From positions 1 through 47,249 of IMG/VR virus record IMGVR_UViG_3300024265_000086: a DNA stretch of 47,249 nt; one strand, written 5' to 3'. Position 1 is the first letter of the stretch; every line of letters starts with the position of its first letter. The notes beneath the pieces were generated by a model. The model was given only the letters and a program-made list of their open reading frames with translations, was not told the origin of the DNA and searched no databases. Below, piece by piece: positions 1 through 6,742 of the stretch. Made by a program: the position numbers and the translations under genes. Source of the DNA: a virus.

Positions 1-891
1 GATCTGCCATTTCACTTTAAATGCCGTTGTACGGTCGATATAGCGATCGACTCGATGTCATACAGTAATCTAGTACCGTTAACACCACCGACCGCTAGGA
101 AGCCTTCTAGACCCCTTGAGCTTAAACCACCAAAAGCGAGAATCGCAACATTGAGAGATCGGATCGGCCAACTATTGCGAACTTCGATAATTCGCAAAAC
201 ATCTTTTACCCATGTTGAAGGTGAAAAGTTTGCGTTTTTAGAAATGCAATCGATACAACCGGGGGGCAAAAAAGCAATAACTGCTCTTTGGAAAACAGCG
301 GGAACTGAAAAAGCCGAATCTTCGTTTTATCGTTTAGATCGAGAATTGGGTGGAAAAACAATTGTCCCGCCAACAATAGCCAGGGATCCCGGCTTGGGAT
401 CTGGTGTTGGTACACTTCAACATTTTGAAAAACGTTGGAAGGTTACCGATAAAATTACAGACGCCCAGAAACAAAGAATTCGTTTACTAGATTTTGTTTC
501 TGGTAACAGCCAAAGAAGAAAAGGGAATATCTTAAAAACTGGCGCTGGTATAGCTGTTGTGAATAACGACGGTGGTTTTAAATCGGTAACTCCAAAAAAA
601 TATTACTACCCAACTTCGGATAAATTGAAAGATTTGAGCGCAACCGATGTAAAAAAATTGAAGAAAATCGGTTTGAAAAGAATTGCCGAAATCTTAGAAC
701 AAGAGGGCATTTCTAAAAAAGCCGCAAGATTAACACTTTTACGGGCGAAATTGGTAATCGATAAGCCCAAACTTTTAACCAAAAAGAAGACAAAAACCCT
801 TTGGAATGACCTAGAAAACAACCCCAAAAAACACTTAAAGTCTAAAGATGTTAAGAAGATAGATACCATTTTAGATACAATTTACAAGTAG
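1..891 (+). CDS. MuF-like minor head protein, 3' part, with C-terminal kinase-fold-like domain
   Basis: The frame is open from base 1, so the ATG at 55 is probably internal and the gene starts upstream of the window. The first visible residues, LPFHFKCRCTV, match the closing motif of SPP1 gp7/Mu gpF minor head proteins (P-x-H-x-x-C-R-C), which sit at the portal and may be injected. After a basic linker, about 120 residues resemble the PI3/4-kinase-like fold of the SCO1664 type: a lysine in ITALWK (codon near 292), then YRLDRELG, VPPT, GVGTLQ, and LLDFVSGN. The expected DRHxxN is QRRKGN (511-528) and the expected metal-binding IDxG appears as VNNDGG (near 559-576), so catalytic acids look lost. 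The last 90 residues are Lys-rich and predicted helical. MuF assignment is fairly firm; the kinase-like fold is inference from motif order. Confidence 0.72.
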   Translation, partial: DLPFHFKCRCTVDIAIDSMSYSNLVPLTPPTARKPSRPLELKPPKARIATLRDRIGQLLRTSIIRKTSFTHVEGEKFAFLEMQSIQPGGKKAITALWKTAGTEKAESSFYRLDRELGGKTIVPPTIARDPGLGSGVGTLQHFEKRWKVTDKITDAQKQRIRLLDFVSGNSQRRKGNILKTGAGIAVVNNDGGFKSVTPKKYYYPTSDKLKDLSATDVKKLKKIGLKRIAEILEQEGISKKAARLTLLRAKLVIDKPKLLTKKKTKTLWNDLENNPKKHLKSKDVKKIDTILDTIYK

Positions 892-980
892 CAGAATAGA
901 TCTATTTTACAGGCTTCTTTTCATTTCTCACAACTTTTATACTAATATCTAAATTAGAGTGTATTTTTCGAGGTTGAAAC

Positions 981-1505
981 ATGCCACGTAGAGCGATGAC
1001 AGCACAAAAATACGAACAATTAAAAGCTGAAAAACAGATCATTCCGGTTGAAAGTGATGAACCGAAAGAGCCGGTTGCAATCGCCAAAAATACAGAAGAA
1101 GCGGTTTCAGTAATTAAGGCATATGTCAAACTTGTAAAGTTAGCAAAAGAAGAACAAAAAGTTACCGGCGTTGTTTTAGAGCCGAATGTTTTTGACACGC
1201 AAAAAACGACTATTAGTGATGAAGTAATCCGAAAAGCGGCACATGGCTTTTTAGCTGGCTTCAATATAACAACCAAACTTGGTGTCCAACATAAAGATTT
1301 CAAAAAACCGTTTGAACTTTGCGAATCATATATTGCGCCGATCGATTTTGCGTTAGGTGATAAAACGATCAAAAAAGGATCATGGGTTGTAATCCTAAAA
1401 ATTCTAAGCAAGAAAATTTGGGACAGGATTAAAAAGGGCGAAATCACCGGTTTTTCAATCGGCGGAAAAGCCAAAATCAAAAAACTCAAAAAAGAGGCTG
1501 CATAA
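981..1505 (+). CDS. Prohead protease, XkdF-like
   Basis: The product would cleave scaffold and head proteins during capsid maturation. The 174-residue protein has the XkdF-like serine protease pattern: VVLEPNVFD near 64-72, an alpha-helical stretch with AAHGFL, His104 in GVQHKDF, ESYIAP at 115-120, KKGSWVV at 131-137, and GEITGFSIGG with Ser159 near the C terminus. His104 and Ser159 are the likely catalytic pair. The start is supported by GAGG seven bases upstream of the ATG. It lies between the MuF-like gene and the scaffold-like gene, the usual protease position, and is separated from the next ATG by a single base. An 89-base gap precedes it, containing an AT-rich stretch with a TATACT hexamer but no convincing -35 element. 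Family call is strong. Confidence 0.87.
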   Translation: MPRRAMTAQKYEQLKAEKQIIPVESDEPKEPVAIAKNTEEAVSVIKAYVKLVKLAKEEQKVTGVVLEPNVFDTQKTTISDEVIRKAAHGFLAGFNITTKLGVQHKDFKKPFELCESYIAPIDFALGDKTIKKGSWVVILKILSKKIWDRIKKGEITGFSIGGKAKIKKLKKEAA

Positions 1506-1506
1506 A

Positions 1507-2418
1507 ATGACCGAAGAAGTGGCTTTAGAAAAGGCGGAAAGTGTTGGTGTTGAACATGAATACACCGATTTGGAAGTTAACGAAATTTCAGTGGTAGATA
1601 GGCCAGCAAATCAAAAAGAATTTGCTGTAATCAAATGCGTTGGAAACAGCGCAACACAAAAAGGAGTGGAACCAATGGCCGATCAAGTAGCGAAATCTAC
1701 AGAAGAGGCTGCTAATGTCGAAGTGGTTCCTGTCGAAGTGGCCAAGAACGATGATGACTCGGCCATGGAGCAGGCGCTTGAAAACCTCGACACTATTTCG
1801 AAATCGATTGCGGGGTTAGCCGCTCAAGTCGAAGACGAAGAAGGCGGCAAAACCGAAACCGAAACAGAGGCGGAAAAGGCCGCCAAAAAAGAAACACCGG
1901 CAACGATCTTTGCCAACGCGTTGAAGGCAACCGGCGTTAAAGGCGAAGCGCTCAAAACCGCGCTCAAAAAGTACGAAAAAGTTTGTGCTTGTGGTTCGGC
2001 GACGGTTCAAAAGACCGAAACCAAAACCGAAACCGAAGGCGCCGAAACCGAAACCGAAGGGGACAACGATTTCATGGGGAATCTTGCGGCGGCGGTTACT
2101 AAAGCCAAGGTGTTGACCCCGAAACGGCTTGCGGCGTTAAAAGCGTTGCAAGAACAGTTGGCCAAGATGATCGGTGAAATGGAAGGAATCCCTCATTCCA
2201 AATCACCGAAAACCAAGGTTCCGAAAAACGCAAGTTTCGGCGCAAGCGGTCTAAGCACGATCACAAAAAGCTTCGAAACCATATCGACGGCGCTGAAAAC
2301 GCTAACTGGTCGAATCGAACAGATCGAAAACACCCGTCAAGGATCGAAAAGCCTTGGCGAAAGCGGCACTGTAACAACAAAAAAGGCGGATAAAGATCTT
2401 TGGGACAACGTTCTGTAA
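1507..2418 (+). CDS. Scaffold-like protein with XkdF-like N-terminal segment
   Basis: The 303-residue product starts with a segment ending in EISVVDRPANQKEF (26-39), a motif common in prohead protease and capsid-maturation proteins of this type. The rest is acidic, low-complexity and predicted largely helical: Ala/Glu-rich near 60-130, Thr-Glu repeats near 115-125 and 172-185, and a C-terminal helix-rich part near 255-285. That composition, and the position just before the major capsid gene, fit an internal scaffold. Codon usage in the second half is richer in GCG, GGC and GAA-ACC than in the protease gene. A strong internal ribosome site at 1660-1665 in the same frame suggests the scaffold part is also made alone. 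It could instead be a protease-scaffold fusion; only one of the family's motifs is visible. Confidence 0.68.
   Translation: MTEEVALEKAESVGVEHEYTDLEVNEISVVDRPANQKEFAVIKCVGNSATQKGVEPMADQVAKSTEEAANVEVVPVEVAKNDDDSAMEQALENLDTISKSIAGLAAQVEDEEGGKTETETEAEKAAKKETPATIFANALKATGVKGEALKTALKKYEKVCACGSATVQKTETKTETEGAETETEGDNDFMGNLAAAVTKAKVLTPKRLAALKALQEQLAKMIGEMEGIPHSKSPKTKVPKNASFGASGLSTITKSFETISTALKTLTGRIEQIENTRQGSKSLGESGTVTTKKADKDLWDNVL
1675..2418 (+). CDS. Probable nested scaffold product from internal in-frame start
   Basis: Within the preceding gene, AAAGGAG at 1659-1665 stands nine bases before ATG 1675, in the same frame (codon 57). Translation from here gives a 247-residue acidic, helix-rich protein that lacks the VDRPAN segment and starts MADQVAKST. 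Phage lambda C/Nu3 is the classical precedent for a scaffold made from an internal start within a longer protease-containing gene. The ribosome site here is better than that of the full-length gene, whose ATG follows the previous stop almost directly. Expression is inferred from the sequence only. Confidence 0.6.
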   Translation: MADQVAKSTEEAANVEVVPVEVAKNDDDSAMEQALENLDTISKSIAGLAAQVEDEEGGKTETETEAEKAAKKETPATIFANALKATGVKGEALKTALKKYEKVCACGSATVQKTETKTETEGAETETEGDNDFMGNLAAAVTKAKVLTPKRLAALKALQEQLAKMIGEMEGIPHSKSPKTKVPKNASFGASGLSTITKSFETISTALKTLTGRIEQIENTRQGSKSLGESGTVTTKKADKDLWDNVL

Positions 2419-2464
2419 AAGAATCGTCCTAGACACCTTTTAACGTAATAGGAGAAAACACAAA

Positions 2465-3673
2465 ATGGGCAATATCGTAAATGAGGAATTAGTGCACGAA
2501 GAAGTGCAAAAAGCTATTACCGCCGCTGATGATCTCGCAACGGGTGGTAAACTCAACGCCGCGCAAAGCGATCGTTTCATCGATTATGTGATCGATGAAA
2601 CGGTTTTGAAACAAAACGCGCGGACCGTGCGATTCCGCAACGAAACGCTAAACATCGACAAAATCGGAATCGGCAGACGAGCGGCCGTTCCAAAGGTCGA
2701 AGCAAAGGATCCGGGTGTTCGACGCGGGATCACAACTTCGCAAGTTCCTTTGACCCCTTCAGAGGTGATGGTGCCAATTGAGATCTCGGATAATTTCCGG
2801 GAGTTGAACATCGAAGGCGACAACGTAACGGATACCATCATCCGTTTATTCGCCACCCAACTGGCCAACGATCTCGAAGAACTCTATTTGATCGGTGATA
2901 CGGTCGGTCCGGCAGTGCTCGAAGGTGACATTGTCGACAGCGGTTCAACAACGTTGTACATCAAAGATTCTTATCTGGCGTTGCAGAACGGTTGGCAAAA
3001 ACTCGCAGACGGCGGACACCTCGTTGACGCACTCGGTTTGAACATTGGTGCAAGCGTGTTTTCGCAAGCGCTGCGAGCAATGCCGACCAAGTTCCGCAGA
3101 AACAGAAAAAATCTACGCTTCTTCATGAGCCCGGATCTGGCTCAACTCTACGCTGAAAAGCTTTCGACCCGTGCGACCAAAGGCGGCGACGATGCAATGG
3201 CTGGAATGATTATCACACCTTTCGGTGTGCCGATCGTCGAAGTTCCGTTGTGGGATTTCCAACCAAAACAGGTCGAACATGTCGCATTGCCGGGCACAAC
3301 GGTTGTGGCGCTGAAATACAAGAACATCGTTGATGTTGTTGTGTTGCCTGAAACACTCGACGATACCCCCACAACGCCTTTCATCTCGGGAACTGATTAC
3401 ACCCTAGATGCGGCGGCCGGGACGATTGCGCGTGACGGTGGGGGTTCTATCGGCGACGGGGACACGGTCAAGGTGACCTACGGGGCGAGCCCGCAAATAA
3501 TGCTCACCCACATGAACAACTTCATTGTCGGGATCGGGCGTGATGTTCGGATCGAGAAAGACCGCGACATCTACAAAACGGTCGATCAATACGCGATCAC
3601 GGCGAAAGTAGCGGTCCAAATCGAAGAAGTCGACGCGATCGTGAAGGTGTACAACATTGGCACGGGCGTTTAA
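2465..3673 (+). CDS. Major capsid protein, HK97 fold
   Basis: The 402-residue product forms the capsid shell. Position after protease and scaffold, strong AGGAG ribosome site, Ala/Lys/Arg-balanced composition, and motifs support this: an N-terminal helix region, RFRNETLNIDKIGIGRR, VPLTPSEVMVPIEISDNFRE, then IRLFATQLANDLEELYLIGD, typical of the spine helix, and NLRFFMSPDLAQLY plus GVPIVEVPLW of the A domain. Residues about 300-342, with GTDYTLDAAAGTIARDGG and DTVKVTYGAS, look like a small beta insertion inside the C-terminal half; the same pattern occurs as an add-on in other phage structural proteins. After it the fold resumes with FIVGIGRDVRIEKDRD. Codon usage is richer in preferred GC-ending codons than most neighbours, consistent with high expression. 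Confidence 0.92.
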   Translation: MGNIVNEELVHEEVQKAITAADDLATGGKLNAAQSDRFIDYVIDETVLKQNARTVRFRNETLNIDKIGIGRRAAVPKVEAKDPGVRRGITTSQVPLTPSEVMVPIEISDNFRELNIEGDNVTDTIIRLFATQLANDLEELYLIGDTVGPAVLEGDIVDSGSTTLYIKDSYLALQNGWQKLADGGHLVDALGLNIGASVFSQALRAMPTKFRRNRKNLRFFMSPDLAQLYAEKLSTRATKGGDDAMAGMIITPFGVPIVEVPLWDFQPKQVEHVALPGTTVVALKYKNIVDVVVLPETLDDTPTTPFISGTDYTLDAAAGTIARDGGGSIGDGDTVKVTYGASPQIMLTHMNNFIVGIGRDVRIEKDRDIYKTVDQYAITAKVAVQIEEVDAIVKVYNIGTGV

Positions 3674-3770
3674 GTAACCGGCGCCATTGCCAAGCTTTAA
3701 CAGAAGGATAGATAAACAGAGAAAACAAGCCGCTGATTGATTACAAGGGCGGCGCAAGAAAGGCGAAAAA

Positions 3771-4109
3771 ATGCCAAGGGCAAAATGTGTATTAACAAGA
3801 GGGCCGAGAACCCACACTGTTAAAAACAGGACATTTAAACGAGGCGAATCGCAAACCCTCACAACCGATCACGAAATCAATTACTACAGATCAACCTACG
3901 GATTCACGGTCACAATGTTGGAAGGGGACAAGAAGGAAAAGACCGCGAAGAAAACGAAAAAGCGAATCTTCACCGAAGAAGAGTTGTTTGCGAAGAAAAA
4001 AACCAAGTTGGTTACCATGGCTGAAAAACACCAAGTTCTTTTGACCGGTAGGGAAAAGAAACCCGAATTGGTCGAAGCGATTTTAGCCGCTCAAGACTTC
4101 GAGGATTAA
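3771..4109 (+). CDS. Small basic head-region protein with possible SAP/HeH-like C terminus
   Basis: The 112-residue product is not recognised as a named family. The first 50 residues (CVLTRGPRTHTVKNRTFKRG) look like a small beta domain. A Lys-rich linker follows. Residues about 67-110, with LFAKKKTKLVTMAEKHQVL and KPELVEAILAAQDF, match the helix-extended-loop-helix pattern of SAP/HeH domains, in which a Lys-Leu-Val-x-x-Ala helix and a second Lys-x-Glu-Leu-Val-x-Ala-Ile-Leu helix bind nucleic acid or partners. Such short proteins often follow capsid genes. The ribosome site is AAAGGCG, six bases before the ATG. A 97-base gap to the capsid gene contains a weak GCCGC/GCGGC inverted repeat. Confidence 0.62.
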   Translation: MPRAKCVLTRGPRTHTVKNRTFKRGESQTLTTDHEINYYRSTYGFTVTMLEGDKKEKTAKKTKKRIFTEEELFAKKKTKLVTMAEKHQVLLTGREKKPELVEAILAAQDFED

Positions 4110-4113
4110 AAAA

Positions 4114-4422
4114 ATGAAACAAGTGACAACGCGTCAAGTTTCGCCTTTTCAAATCGAATTCCCGAAGACGAAAAAAGTTAAGGATAAAAAAGATCCGGTA
4201 AAGTTCGAAAGAACAAAAGACGGTGCCCTACATTTTCGTCCGGGGACGGTTGTGATTTTGACTGATGACGAGTATGATTTTCTGCAAAAAGACATATCTC
4301 AAAACAGAAAATTCATATTTCAAGGCGAGGTGAAAGAGCCGAAAAAAGCGAAATGGCCAACACCAACAACGCCAACAACGCCAAAAGCACAAGAGCCGAA
4401 AAAGGCGAAGAAGAAAAGTTAA
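4114..4422 (+). CDS. Small protein with Pro/Thr- and Lys-rich tail
   Basis: The 102-residue product is not recognised. Residues 1-75 contain a Lys-rich strand region and the phrase FRPGTVVILTDDEYDFLQKD, a pattern seen in short head-completion or accessory proteins coded next to capsid genes. The end is a low-complexity tail with tandem TPT units and AKKKS, probably disordered. It starts four bases after the previous stop, so translation is likely coupled. Structural accessory role is inferred from position only. Confidence 0.55.
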   Translation: MKQVTTRQVSPFQIEFPKTKKVKDKKDPVKFERTKDGALHFRPGTVVILTDDEYDFLQKDISQNRKFIFQGEVKEPKKAKWPTPTTPTTPKAQEPKKAKKKS

Positions 4423-4426
4423 TTCA

Positions 4427-4452
4427 ACCAAGCGGCAAAAACCTTGCTTGGT
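4427..4452 (+). other. Inverted repeat before zinc-ribbon gene
   Basis: ACCAAGC (4427-4433) and GCTTGGT (4446-4452) are perfect 7-base inverted copies around a 12-base loop, just after the stop at 4420-4422 and before the probable GTG start at 4471. There is no run of T after it, so it is more likely an RNA processing or translation-affecting hairpin than a terminator. Confidence 0.5.
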
Positions 4453-4470
4453 GTTTCCCAATGGGGTGCC

Positions 4471-4926
4471 GTGTTTAAGATTCACACCAAAGATGGTAGA
4501 ACCGTGATTGTCGACCCAAAAAAAGATCACGGTGCAAAAGAGCTGTTGAAACAGTTCGAAAGTCAATTTTATCAAAATACAGTAACTGGTATTTCTCTTC
4601 TTAGAGAATGTGGTGGGCAAGCTCGTTGCCCGATTTGTAAACGGTCAAATTTGGTCTGTAATAGTTGTGGTAATTCGTTTAGTAATCACAAGTGTTCGAC
4701 CGGTGTTCAATATTCAATTTCAAGGCCAAAAGATTGTAGACGAATTCATTTTGCTCCAACTGTTGTTAAACCAGATCAAAATGCGGGGAACAAAGGGGGT
4801 GAGCGGGTAACTGTTTTTGTCGATGGGTTTAAAATCGATTTAATGGCGCACAATAATCAACCGGCTTTACGGGTTACAGTGGCAAAAACTGGCGCTCTGA
4901 GATATAATCCAGTTGATAAAGGTTAA
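4471..4926 (+). CDS. Zinc-ribbon head-region protein
   Basis: The product (151 residues from GTG 4471) is not recognised as a named family. The frame is open from a TTG at 4444, but that codon lies inside the hairpin at 4427-4452, and GTG 4471 has GGGGTG just before it. Residues 2-30 (FKIHTKDGRTVIVDP) form a short beta motif. Cys53, Cys56, Cys63 and Cys66, in CPIC and CNSC pairs, with His73 and Cys75 following, should bind one zinc or more. The remainder has FAPTVVKP and a beta-rich end (RVTVFVDGFKIDLM). It lies among capsid accessory genes and may be a small structural or assembly protein. Confidence 0.6.
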   Translation: MFKIHTKDGRTVIVDPKKDHGAKELLKQFESQFYQNTVTGISLLRECGGQARCPICKRSNLVCNSCGNSFSNHKCSTGVQYSISRPKDCRRIHFAPTVVKPDQNAGNKGGERVTVFVDGFKIDLMAHNNQPALRVTVAKTGALRYNPVDKG

Positions 4927-4928
4927 TT

Positions 4929-5495
4929 TTGGCAACTAGTTTACAAAGGTTAAAACAGATAGCAAAGCCGGATAGCTTTGACGATCAAAAAAGCGCTGCG
5001 CAAATTGCAAATTCAGAAAACAATTCTGTAGATTTGGCAGAATTTGCCGAAGCGCTATTGTCACAGTTTAAACGGATCATCCATGGGAATCAATCGGGCA
5101 ACTGGTTTGACGATCCAACTTCTGTTTTTGGCGGCGATGCTTCGTTATTTTCATTATTCCAATCGGCAAGCCCGGAAATACAAGTCGATTTACAAGACAA
5201 CAACATTGAAATAATTGTTGTTGGCGACAAAACAGTTTTCCGAAAAATAATCTGGAATTATTCTTTTGAACTACCGATTGGTGATAAAGCTTTAACCGGA
5301 TGTTTCGTTTTTAATCACAATGGCACAAATGTTGATTTAGATAATCACTATTCGTACATACCGCCAGAAATCACAGGTGTAACTTTCAACGCATCGATAG
5401 TCGGAAACGATATTCGATTAACCGTAACAACAAACGGCGTTGGGGAACACCCAAAACTAAGGTATCGTGCCGTGACCATAAAGCTTGCGGCGTAA
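4929..5495 (+). CDS. Probable virion structural protein
   Basis: The 188-residue product is not recognised. It starts with TTG at 4929; AAAGG lies six bases before it, across the previous stop. Residues 1-65 are helical (LQRLKQIAKPDSFDD, then FAEALLSQFKRIIHG), and the rest is beta-rich with EIIVVGDKTVFRK, YSYIPPEITGVTFNASIVGND and a Thr/Val-rich end. A helical anchor followed by a beta domain is what one expects of a decoration or fibre-adaptor protein. It begins the block of fibre-like genes that continues to about 12.1 kb. Confidence 0.55.
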   Translation: MATSLQRLKQIAKPDSFDDQKSAAQIANSENNSVDLAEFAEALLSQFKRIIHGNQSGNWFDDPTSVFGGDASLFSLFQSASPEIQVDLQDNNIEIIVVGDKTVFRKIIWNYSFELPIGDKALTGCFVFNHNGTNVDLDNHYSYIPPEITGVTFNASIVGNDIRLTVTTNGVGEHPKLRYRAVTIKLAA

Positions 5496-5513
5496 AAACG
5501 GAGGTAATAGAAA

Positions 5514-6323
5514 ATGACATCAAAGAATTATGGTCTAATCGGCGTTGGATCAATAGTCCAATATGGTAAAGTCGGACCGAAACTAAAAAACAACTCGGGT
5601 ATTTTCGAACACAGAAATACTGCCGATGATGACTTTGTTATTGCTCGTGGCGCACACCCAATTGGTGATAACGACTTTGTCACCAAATATTATTTGGAAA
5701 CGCGGGCGGATGTCATCGTTACCGGACAAATTGATGGCGGTTCTCCACCTTCACCCACGACCTTGGGGCGGATCTTCATTTGTACCACAACGGGCGGCGC
5801 GTTCACTCTCAAATATCTGTACCGTGACACGGGCGCAGCATGGGTTGAAATCGTTCCTGTTGAAGGTATGCGTATCAGTGTAACAGACGCATTGACGGGC
5901 GGTACAGACGAGTATGAAGCCGATCACTTGTACATGTGGGATGATGATGGTTCAGTATGGATCGATCTGGGACCGGCACCGTCGTCTTCTGAAATTATTA
6001 AAGCGGCGGCTTTGGCGTTTGACTATCAAGATACGGGCGTCAATTTGATCAAAAACGTTCCCAACGGTTGTACGTTGACAAAAACAAAACTCAATGTGAC
6101 ACAAACTTTCGATGGAACAACGCCAGTTGCAAAAATCGGCGATACTTCGGACGACGATCGCCATATGGAAGAAACCGAAAACGATTTGGAAGTTGTTGGG
6201 TTATATGTCACAGAAAACATGTACCTGTATGGTGCTGCAACCGATGTTGACATAACAGTAACAGTCGGAGGTACACCAACACAAGGGACGGCGCGGGCGT
6301 TGATCGAATACGCGTTACCGTAA
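5514..6323 (+). CDS. Head fibre or decoration-like structural protein
   Basis: The 269-residue product has AACGGAGG eleven bases before its ATG. Its N-terminal part (GIFEHRNTADDDFVIARG, NDFVTKYYLETRA) is a pattern seen in phage fibre proteins. A central segment (FICTTTGGAFTLKYLYRDT, YMWDDDGSVWIDLG) looks like short repeated beta hairpins reporting tyrosine and tryptophan strands. The last 110 residues form a beta domain with a repeated aspartate-rich loop. No enzyme motif is visible. Position after the capsid genes and far from the baseplate fibres suggests attachment to the head, though tail attachment cannot be excluded. Confidence 0.6.
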   Translation: MTSKNYGLIGVGSIVQYGKVGPKLKNNSGIFEHRNTADDDFVIARGAHPIGDNDFVTKYYLETRADVIVTGQIDGGSPPSPTTLGRIFICTTTGGAFTLKYLYRDTGAAWVEIVPVEGMRISVTDALTGGTDEYEADHLYMWDDDGSVWIDLGPAPSSSEIIKAAALAFDYQDTGVNLIKNVPNGCTLTKTKLNVTQTFDGTTPVAKIGDTSDDDRHMEETENDLEVVGLYVTENMYLYGAATDVDITVTVGGTPTQGTARALIEYALP

Positions 6324-6342
6324 ACTGAAGAAGGTGTTTTAA

Positions 6343-6624
6343 ATGGGTGATTACAAAGCGGGCAATCTCAAAGGTACGTTAAAAGACAACTTTGAGGTTG
6401 GGGATGGTGCTGAATACGGGATCGATCGCGTTGGAGATCATTTGCGCGTTAAGGATGTTGAGATGGGTGCTCAGCGAATTTCTGACTTGATGGGGTGGCA
6501 TTTGGTGGAATCCGGACAAACGAGAACAGTTCCAGCTAATTTTACTCATACTGTATCCGATATAACGATTGAGGAAGGTGGCACTTTAGTCATCGAGGAA
6601 GGTGGCGTTTTAGCGATATTGTGA
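6343..6624 (+). CDS. Small structural protein with glycine-glutamate beta repeat end
   Basis: The 93-residue product is not recognised. It has a GAAGG ribosome site ten bases upstream. Its first half (GNLKGTLKDNFEVGDGAEYG) looks like a small beta unit, and its end carries two near-identical units, IEEGGTLVIEEGGVLAI, like a short beta-helix rung as found in fibres. The stop overlaps the GTG of the next small frame in GTGA. Confidence 0.5.
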   Translation: MGDYKAGNLKGTLKDNFEVGDGAEYGIDRVGDHLRVKDVEMGAQRISDLMGWHLVESGQTRTVPANFTHTVSDITIEEGGTLVIEEGGVLAIL

Positions 6625-6740
6625 CGAATGGCCAAGGGAAGGTGCGGAGTGGGAACATTCCGAGCACCTACGGCACAGATAGGCATATCGTTACGGATGT
6701 TTATCGAGATTTCGTGAATGTAGAAAATGATGAGGTGTAA
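6621..6740 (+). CDS. Very small ORF overlapping GTGA
   Basis: A GTG at 6621 overlaps the previous stop (GTGA) and opens a 39-codon frame ending TAA 6738-6740, just three bases before the TTG of the next gene. The product (TNGQGKVRSGNIPSTYGTD and so on) is hydrophilic and of unknown function. Support is the coupling geometry and the absence of any other gene in this 118-base interval. No Shine-Dalgarno lies at normal spacing, so it depends on coupled re-initiation, and it may be only a remnant of a longer fibre gene. Confidence 0.35.
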   Translation: MTNGQGKVRSGNIPSTYGTDRHIVTDVYRDFVNVENDEV

Positions 6741-6742
6741 TT

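Noticed and set aside
902-980. Promoter before the prohead protease gene
   Set aside because: A TATACT hexamer is present, but no matching -35 at 16-18 bases; AT-richness alone is not enough.
1816-2010. - strand frame opposite the Thr-Glu repeats of the scaffold
   Set aside because: It is an antisense reading of a low-complexity segment.
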